Below, piece after piece: positions 45,001 to 54,000 of a stretch of 64,000 nucleotides of DNA. The position numbers and the translations under genes were made by a program. Position 1 is the first letter of the stretch. Every line of letters begins with the position of its first letter. Source of the stretch: Chinchilla lanigera (Eukaryota > Chordata > Mammalia > Rodentia > Chinchillidae). The stretch spans positions 9,468,149 to 9,532,148 of the forward strand of contig NW_004955469.1 of the NCBI RefSeq assembly GCF_000276665.1, in the 5' to 3' direction. The notes beneath the pieces were generated by a model. That model worked only from the letters and a program-made list of their open reading frames with translations. It was not told the DNA's origin and made no database searches.

Positions 45001-48000
45001 AGGTAACCCCAAAGACTCAGCAACAAGTTGTAGAACCAAACAGGATGTCCTTAAGACTCAATCAAGTCATAGATAATGTGACAATAACTCCAGTAGCATT
45101 GCTTCAAGTCATAGATTCTAAGAGAATGATTAATGAATCACATCCATATAACACAGAACCAGTAGGAATGACCTCAGGGCCACAACATCAAGCCATGGAG
45201 TCTGTGGAAATGAATACACTGTTGGACACAATGATGATGCCACAACACACAGTCATGGAAGCTGTGGAAATGGCCCCAGAGCCAAATCACGAAGTCATGG
45301 AATCAGCGAATATGACTTCCGGCTCACAAAGTCAATTCATGGAACAAGTAAATGGTAGGCTAGATCGAATACATCAAAACACAGAATCATTGGAAATGAC
45401 CTCAACACCATTACATCAAGTCGTTGATCACATGCAAATAATTCCAGTAGCACTATTACAAACCATGAATTTCAGAGAGATTCTGCCAGCAGTGACACAT
45501 GATATAGAATCTGGGGGTTTGATCCCAGGTTCACAGCCTAAAATTGCAAATTTGACCTCAAAGCCAATTCAGCCAGATGGTTTGACTTCTCCACCTAGCT
45601 CTTGTACTGTTATTGCTCCACTAGGAATTGTAGAATCTGTGAGTTTACCTCCAGAGTCATCACCTAAAGTGATGGAATCAGCAAGGAAGATTCTAACACC
45701 ATCACATCAATCCATGCATTCCCTAAATGAAAACTCAGTAGCACTGGCTTTACCTATGGTTATGATCACAGAACCACAGTCACCAAGGGGTTTGACCCCT
45801 CAGCCAATATCTCAAGACAAGGAATCTCTGGAATTGACTTCTGGGTTAAAGGTTCAAGTACTAGACTCTGTGGGGGTGGCTCCATCATATGATCAAGGCA
45901 CAGAGTCTGTGTCATTAACCCCAGGACTGCCTCATCAAGTCATGGATCCTTCAAGGTTGACCCCATGCCATCAAATCCTAGAATATTCAACAATGAGCCC
46001 AAGGCGAAGTCATAAAGTGATGGAAACAATGGGGTTGAATTCTGACACATGCCTACACATGAAGAAATCTGTACAACTGACACCATCACATCAGCAAATA
46101 ACGGAACCACTGGAGACAATCCCAGGGTCCTTAGGTCAACATACAGAATCTACAGGAATAAGCCAAAAGCCAGTGCATCAAGTACTACAATCATCTTTAG
46201 GAGTCACCCCAGATTCATTGAGCCAAGCTTCAGAATCTATAAAAATGAGCGCATCATCACTCCAAGACAATACTGGGACTATGTTCTCTCCTGTAAAAGT
46301 GATAGAGTTGACTCCAGAATTACAATATACAGTAAAAGAATCTCTGGATTTGATACCTGGATCAGAGGTACAAAGTGTGAAATCAGAGGTATTGACCCCA
46401 GAGCCACAGCCCCAAGATATGAAGTTTGTTCATCTGAATGCAGAACCATGTTCAAAAGTTACCAATGTGTTGGAGATACTCCTAAAGTCAGACTATAAAG
46501 ACACAGAAGCTGTAAGATTATCATTTCCTCAAGTTGATAAAACCCAGGAGGCTATCAAAGAACCATGTTCAGAAACTGGATCTCTGGAATCTGGGGGTTT
46601 GATCCCAGGTTCACGGTCTAAAATTGCAAATTTGACTTCAAAGCCAACTCAACCAGATGGTTTGACTTCAGGGCCACATGAGAAATCAGGATCATTACTG
46701 AAAAATTTGAAATCTGTTGAGTTAACTTCTGGGTCATCCCCATTACTAGTAGAAGCTACAGAATTAATTATGAGATCAAAACCAGACATTATTGACTTGA
46801 CCTCAGGGTCACAACTCCAGGGAGTAAAATCTAGGCAGACTGAGCCAGAACCACATTTGCAAGATACAAAATGTGTGAATTTAAACCCACAATCAAGGAC
46901 AAGAGAGGTAGAATCTGAAAAGCTAAAACCAGAGACAATGTTACAAACTAGTTTATTGGAAGAAGTGACTAAGGAAGCAGAGCTCCCAAGTGTGAAATCT
47001 GTGGGCTTAAATCTAGACCCAAGGCAATCAAATATCAAATCTTCTGGATGGACTCCAGGGTCACAGTTGCAAAGTGTCAGATTTTCAAAGTTATCTCCAG
47101 GGTCGGTTCAAGGAGAAAAACCAGTAGATTTAATCTCAAGGCCCCCACGCTATGGTGTGATACCTGATGAAATGACCCCAAGTTCCCCAATGCGAGAAAT
47201 CAAATTGTCAAACTTTATCCCAGGGTCCAAACATCAAAATGTCGGATCTGTACAGTTGACTCCAGTGGAACTAAAGTCAGGGCCATGCTTGCAAGATGCC
47301 AAATTTTCAGATTTGATTTCAGAGCCACATCATCTAGGGTTTAAACCAGGAGATCAGCTTCAAGATACAAAATCTGGAGGGTTTGTAACAAAATCCTCTT
47401 TGCAGTTAAACCAAGGACTACAGGTTGAAGATATGAAATCTGTTCTATCTCCTGAAGGATCACATTTTCACAGCATGAAACCTAGAAAACTGACCTCAGA
47501 ACTACAATTTCAAGATGTGAAATCTAAGGAAGTAAATCAAAGGCAGAAAGACACCAACTTTTCTAAGTTGGTTGCAGGGCCAAGGCTTCAAGGTGTCATA
47601 TTTGGGGAGCAAATTTATGGTGTGAATTCTGCAGAGGTGACTTCAGAGTTAGGGCAGCATGTTTCCAAATTAGCAAAGATGTCTCCAGGGGTTCAAGATA
47701 TGAAGCAGGTGGGGCTTAATGAAGAGCCATGGCTACAAGATGTTAAATTTTTAAATTTAGCACCAGGAACTCAATCTGAGGATATTAAATCTTCAGAGTT
47801 AATCTCAGAGCTACAGCTGCAAGGTATAAAATGTTCGGATCTGACCTCACAGCCAGAGAGACAAGGGGTTAAACCACAGTTATTAGTACCAGAATCATGG
47901 TTTCAAGATGTAAAATATGCAACAGTGAACTCAGTATCCAGCTTTGAAGATGAAATCTCTTACAAATTAGTCTCAGAGCCACAGATACCAAATGTGGAAT

Positions 48001-51000
48001 CTATGGAGTTGTCAGCCGGGACACAGCTACCATGTGTAAACCGTTCTGAATCTACCAGAGGGCAATGGTCACAAGGTATGAAGTATTCTGAATTGATCCA
48101 AGAGCCACAGCTAGAAGATACAAAACCTGTGGAGCAGATCCCAGTTTCAAGGCCTCATCAAGGTTTAAAATCTGAGAGGCTATTCTCAGAACTACAGCCA
48201 GAAGATATGACATCTGTGGAGTTAATGCCAAGGCCACATTTGGGAGATATGACATCTATGAAGTTAACACCAAAGCCAAACCCAAGAGAAGTCAAATCTA
48301 TGGTGTTAAGCCCAGGGCCACAGACAGGAGGCAAAAAAGCTGGGGAGCTAGCCCCAGGTTCAGAGCTTCAAAGTTTAAAATCAGAGTTGATGCCTTCAGG
48401 ATCACAGTTGAAAGATAAGAAATCTGTGGTTTTAACTCCAGGATCATGTCTAGAAGGTCTGAAATCTATGGAGTTAACCTCAAATTCCCAGGTGGAAGGT
48501 GCAAAATCTGTGGAAGTGACTCCAGGTTCAAGAATTCGAGATTTGAAAACTGAGGAGTTAGTCCCAGGTACAAAGGTTCAAGATTTGAGAGTTATGGAAC
48601 AGAAATTTGGGCGGAAGATGCAAGGTGGGGATTCTGGGGCTTTTCCACCAGATCCATTGCTTCAAGTTGCTAAATCAACAGAGGTTCCTGAAAGGCCTCA
48701 AACACAGAGTATGAAACCCGAGGAACTGATTTCAGAGTCACAAATGCAAGATATGAAACTTGTGGCTATTATTCCATTTACTAAGCTGCAAAATTCAAAA
48801 TCTATAAAGGATACTCCAGATCCACAGTTGCAATGTGAAAAATCTGTGAAGTCGGCCTCAAGGCTAAAGAGGCAGGAGGCAAAATCTGTGAATGTAACCA
48901 GAAGACCAGGGTTTCAAGGAGTAAAATCCATGGATTTAGACCCAAAGCAACGATTTCATGGGGTGATGCCAGTGAGTTTAACTCTTGATCCTGAACAGGA
49001 TAGCCAGATATTTGTAAACTTACCAGGATGGAAACATGTAAATTTAGAACAACTGAAGAGAGGATTTGAGTCAGACAGTATAATGTCTTTGGAGTTAGTT
49101 CCAGAGCCAAAATCTAAGAGTATAAAAGCTGTATACTGCAATTCCAAGATACAGTCGAAAGATATGACATCATATGCATTGGGTCCCAAACCAGTTAGTC
49201 AAGATGTAAGAGCTAAAGCATTCAAACATGGACCACAGTTGCAAAGTAGGAAATCTCCCAAGTTGATCCCAGGACCACAGCTTCAAGATACAAAAACTAT
49301 GGAGTTAAACAAAGAGCCACAGATTACAGGTACAAAAACTACTCAGTGGATATCAAAATCTGAGTTCCCAGATGTGACCTCTGTAGGGTTAAGTCTCAGA
49401 TCAAAATCTCGAAGTAGTACACCTGCAGAATTGAAATCTTCTATACAGTTAGGAGGTATGAAGTCATCTGAATTGACTCTAGGGCCTAAACTTCAAGGAC
49501 CAAAATCTACAGAGTTTAACCCTAAATCACAGTTACAGTGTGTGAAAACCCCTAAATGGTTCACACTACAATGGCTACAAAACAGGAAACCATTTGCATC
49601 AACCTCAGAGCCACAGCTTCAAGGTGTGAAAATTATGGAATTAAACAAAGAGCTACAGCTTGGAAATAGGAAATCTTTGCAGTGGATACCAGGACCTGAG
49701 TTCCAAGATGCGAAATCTGTAGGATTAAATCTGAAGACAGAATCTCAACGTGTCAAACCAACACAGTTGAAATCTTCCATACAATCAGGAGGTATGAAGT
49801 CATCTGAATTGACCAGAAGGCCAAAATTTCAAGGTGCAAAATCTGTGGAATCTGACCTTGAGCCACAAGTACAGTGCGGGGAAACCCCTGAGCTGTTCCC
49901 AGGGTCAGAGCTACAAAAAGGAAAAAAATTTGGATCAACCTCAGAGCCACAGCTTCAAGGACAGAAATCTGCAGAGATCTACCAAGGGCCACAGCTTGGA
50001 AGTATGAGGTCTATTGAGTGGATGCCAGGACCAGGGTTCCAACATCTAAAATCTGGGCTAAATTTTGGGCCACGATCTCAAGGTGTCACAGCTGTAGAGT
50101 TGAAACCATCAAAACAATTGAGAAATGTGAAGACATCTGAGTTGCTTCCAAGGTCAGAGCGCCAATGTATACAATCTTTGGCATCACTCCAAGAATATCA
50201 ACCTCAAGGGTCCAAACCCATTGATTTGAAATCTGGGCCAGAGTTCAGAAGTATGAAATCACATGACCTGACTTCAAGGTCAAAGCTCTGTGATGTAAAA
50301 TCCATAGTATTAAAGCCACAGCATCATTTGCAAAATGTGAAATCTGAGCTGGTGCCAGGACAACAGCTGCAAGGGAAACCATTAAAGTCATCCCCAGGAA
50401 CACGGCCTCAAGGTATGAAGCCTGTAGTGTTTATGCAAGAGCCACAGCTTCAAGAAGTGAAATCCAGGATATTAAGCCATGGGCCACAATTACAAAGTGA
50501 TGAAATTGTAGAGTTGAACTCTCTACTGCACTTGAAAAGTATGAAATCACCTGAATTGGCTCTTGAGACAAAACCTCAAGGTATGAAATCTGAGTTGTTC
50601 AACTCTGGGCCCCAGTGGCAAAGTACTCAGTTAAGCCCCTACTCACAGGTGGAAGGTGTACCATTTTCTTATTTGACCATGGAAAACAAGATTCAAGGTG
50701 TCAAATCTACAGACTTCAAACCTCAGCCACAGTTGCAAGGTGTAAAATCTTCTGAGTCAACACTTAGGACACAACTTCAAGAAACAAAACCAATGGAATT
50801 CAACTCAGGCCCACAGTTGCAAGACGTGAAATCTTCTAAGTTGATCATGGGTATAAAGCTTCAAGATGTAAAATCTGTGACTTTCAGTTCTGAACCACAC
50901 GTACAAGGTATGAAATCTTCTGAAATGATCCTAGGGGGAAAGCTTAAAGGTGTGAAATATGTAGAAATCAAATCTAGTCCAAAGTTACCAGGTAAGAAAT

Positions 51001-54000
51001 CTGATTTGATCCTGGGGAGGGAGTTTCCAGATATGAAATCTGGACAACACTTTAAAAGTATAAAATCCTTTGAAGTGGCACCAAGGACAAAACTTCAAGG
51101 TGTAAAGATAGTAGATTTCAACTTTGGACTACAGATTCATAGCCCAAAATCATCTGAGTTGGCTCAAGGGACAAAGATTCAAGATGTAAAATCTGTAGAA
51201 TTTAACCATGGTCCAAAGTTACAAGGTGCAACATCAGCTTTATTACCAAAGACAAAGCTTGAAGGTGGGGAATCTGCAAAATTCAACTCAAGCCTCCAGT
51301 TGCAAGATGTGAAATCATCTAAGTTGGTCCCAGGGACAAAGTTGAAAGATATAAAATCTATAGACTTTGTTTCCAGACCATACTTGCCAAGTGTAAAATC
51401 TGACATAATTCCAGAGACAAAGCTTCAAAAAGAGAAATCTGTGGGAATTACGCCTCAGTCACCAAGGCAAGATGAGAAAGTCTCTCAGTTAACTCTAAGT
51501 AAGGTACAAGATAGGATATCTTTACGGTCCAATTCTGCCCCACCATTACAAAATAGGAAATTGTCTACGTTGACATCACAAATTAATGATGAAGGTATAA
51601 AATCGGTGGAATTCAACCCAAGCATCAAGTTGCAAGGTGTGGAATCTGAGTCTATAAACCTTCTAACAATAAACTATACAGAGGTCAGCGACGGCTTAGA
51701 ATTGCAGGTTGCAAAACTTTCTTCTGAACTCAATGCTGGAAATCAGCACCAAAATAAGAAATCTCATAAATTGGGACAAGGGTCACAATTTGAAAGTGCA
51801 AACTTTACAATGTTCCATTCTGTGCCACATATGCAATATGTAAAATCTTCAGAATTATGTCCAGCGACAAAGCTTCAAGATATGAAATCTATGGAATTCA
51901 ATTCTGAAGAACAGTTGCAAGATGTGAAATCTTCTGAGTTGTCCCTGGGAACAAAGCTTCCAGGTACACAATCTTCAGAGTTCAACCCTGGGCCTCAGTT
52001 GGAAAGGATAAAGTCTTTTGAGCTGTGCACAGAAAACAAGCTTCCAGATAAGCAATCTCTGGAATTTAAGCATGAGTCTGAATTACAAGGTGGGAAATCC
52101 TCTGAATTGAAGCCAAGGTCACAGAGTCAGGGTAAAAATTTTATGACCTTCAATACTGGGTCACAGTTACAAGGTGTAAAATCATCTGAGCTGAAACCTA
52201 CAACAAAGTTTCAAGATATAAAGTCTAAGGTCCTCTGCCTTGGACCACATTTGCAAGGTATAAACTCTTCTGCATCCATTCCAGGACTAAAACCTCAGTG
52301 TGTAAATTCTATTGGATGCAACCCTGAGCCACATTTGAATGGTGTAGATTCTTCTGCATGTACTCCAGGGTATCCAAGACTTCAGGGTATCGATTCCACT
52401 GGGTGCAACCCTGAACCACATTTTCAAGGGGTGAATTCTTCTGCCTGCACTCCAGCGACAAAACCTCAGTGTGTAAATTCTACTGGATGCAACCCTGGGC
52501 CACTTTTGCAAGGTGTGAATACTTCTGCATCCTCTTCAGAGCCAAAACCTCAGTGTACAAATTCTACTGGATGCAACCCTGGGCCACTTTTGCAGGGTGT
52601 GAATACTTCTGCATCCTCTTCAGAGCCAAAACTTCAGTGTACAAATTCTATAGGGTGCAACTCTGGACCATATTTTCAGGGTGTGAATTCTCTTGCATCC
52701 TCTTCAGGGCCAAAACCTTACTGTATAAATTCTACTGGTTACAACTCTGGGCCACTTTTGCAGGGTGTGAATACTTCTGCATCCTCTTCAGAGCCAAAAC
52801 TTCAGTGTGCAAATTCTACTGGGTGCAATCCTGGACCATATTTGCAGGATGTGAATTCTTTTGCATTTTCTTCGGGGCTGAAACCTCAGTGTATAAATTC
52901 TACTGGGTGCAACCCTGGACTATATTTGCGGGGTGTGAATTCTTTTGCATTTTCTTCAGGGCTGAAGCCTCAGTGTATAAATTCTACTGGGTGCAACCCT
53001 GGGCTATATATGAAAGATGTGAAATCTTCTGGATTAACTCCAGTTTCAAAACTTCAAGGAATGAAATCTTGTGAGTTCAATTCAAGGACAAAAATTCAAA
53101 GCAAGACATCTGTAAAAGGCAACTCTGAACCATACTTTCAAGGTATGAAATATTCTGAGTTAACTCCAGGGACAAAGTTTCAAGGAGTCCAACTTTCAGA
53201 GAACCAACTTCAGTGGAAGCAGCAAGTTGAACAGCTTGTGTTCACTTTAGGACCTCCATTAAGTGGTGTGAAATCTGGGGTAGTTTTACCAGACCCACTG
53301 CTTAAAGATGTCAAGTCTGAGGAGGTGAGGAAACAACAATTGCTTTGTGGTGCAGACTCTGTAAAATCGATTTCAGACTCCGGGATGCAGGACTTAAAAT
53401 ATGAGGTGTTTGCACCAGAGTCACGTTTTCAAAATTTGCAATCTGTGGACCTGTGGCCAGGAACCCAACAGAAAGGTATAAATAGCCAAGAGTTGAATTT
53501 AGAATGGCAAGCAGTGAAATCACCAGAGCCAACTAGGACGCTCTTACCAGGTCCAGTGCTATCTAGTGTCAAATTTTCAAATTCGTTTCCAGAGTCACAG
53601 CAACAAGATACAAATTGTTTGGCATTTACTTCAGAGCCAAAGTTGCAAAGCATAAAACACGCAGAATTATCTTCATTATCTCTGCAGCAAATTGCAAACT
53701 CTGTGGCGTTAGCACCAAGGGAACTGCCTCAAAAAGTGAAATCTGGGAATCAATGTCTAAGAACACGTTATCAAATTACAGAATCCTCGGAAATCCTCTG
53801 TGTAGAACATGCAGAGATGATCCCAAAACCAAGGCATCAAGTCCCTGAATATGTGAATTCAATTTTAAGTCCAGTGTATCAAGCCACAGAATCTTTGGAA
53901 ATGACAGAAGGACTAGCACATAAAGGCACAGAAACCGTAGAGAAATTTGTGGAGTTGACCCCAAAGCCAACAGGTAAAGCCATGGAATCTTCAAAGATGC

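Noticed and set aside
52469..53074. 201-codon forward frame rich in Phe/Tyr/Trp/Cys overlapping the SPATA31H1 28-residue repeat
   Set aside because: It is a frame-shifted reading of the 84-bp tandem repeat, open because the repeat unit has no stop in that frame. The SPATA31H1 frame explains the sequence.
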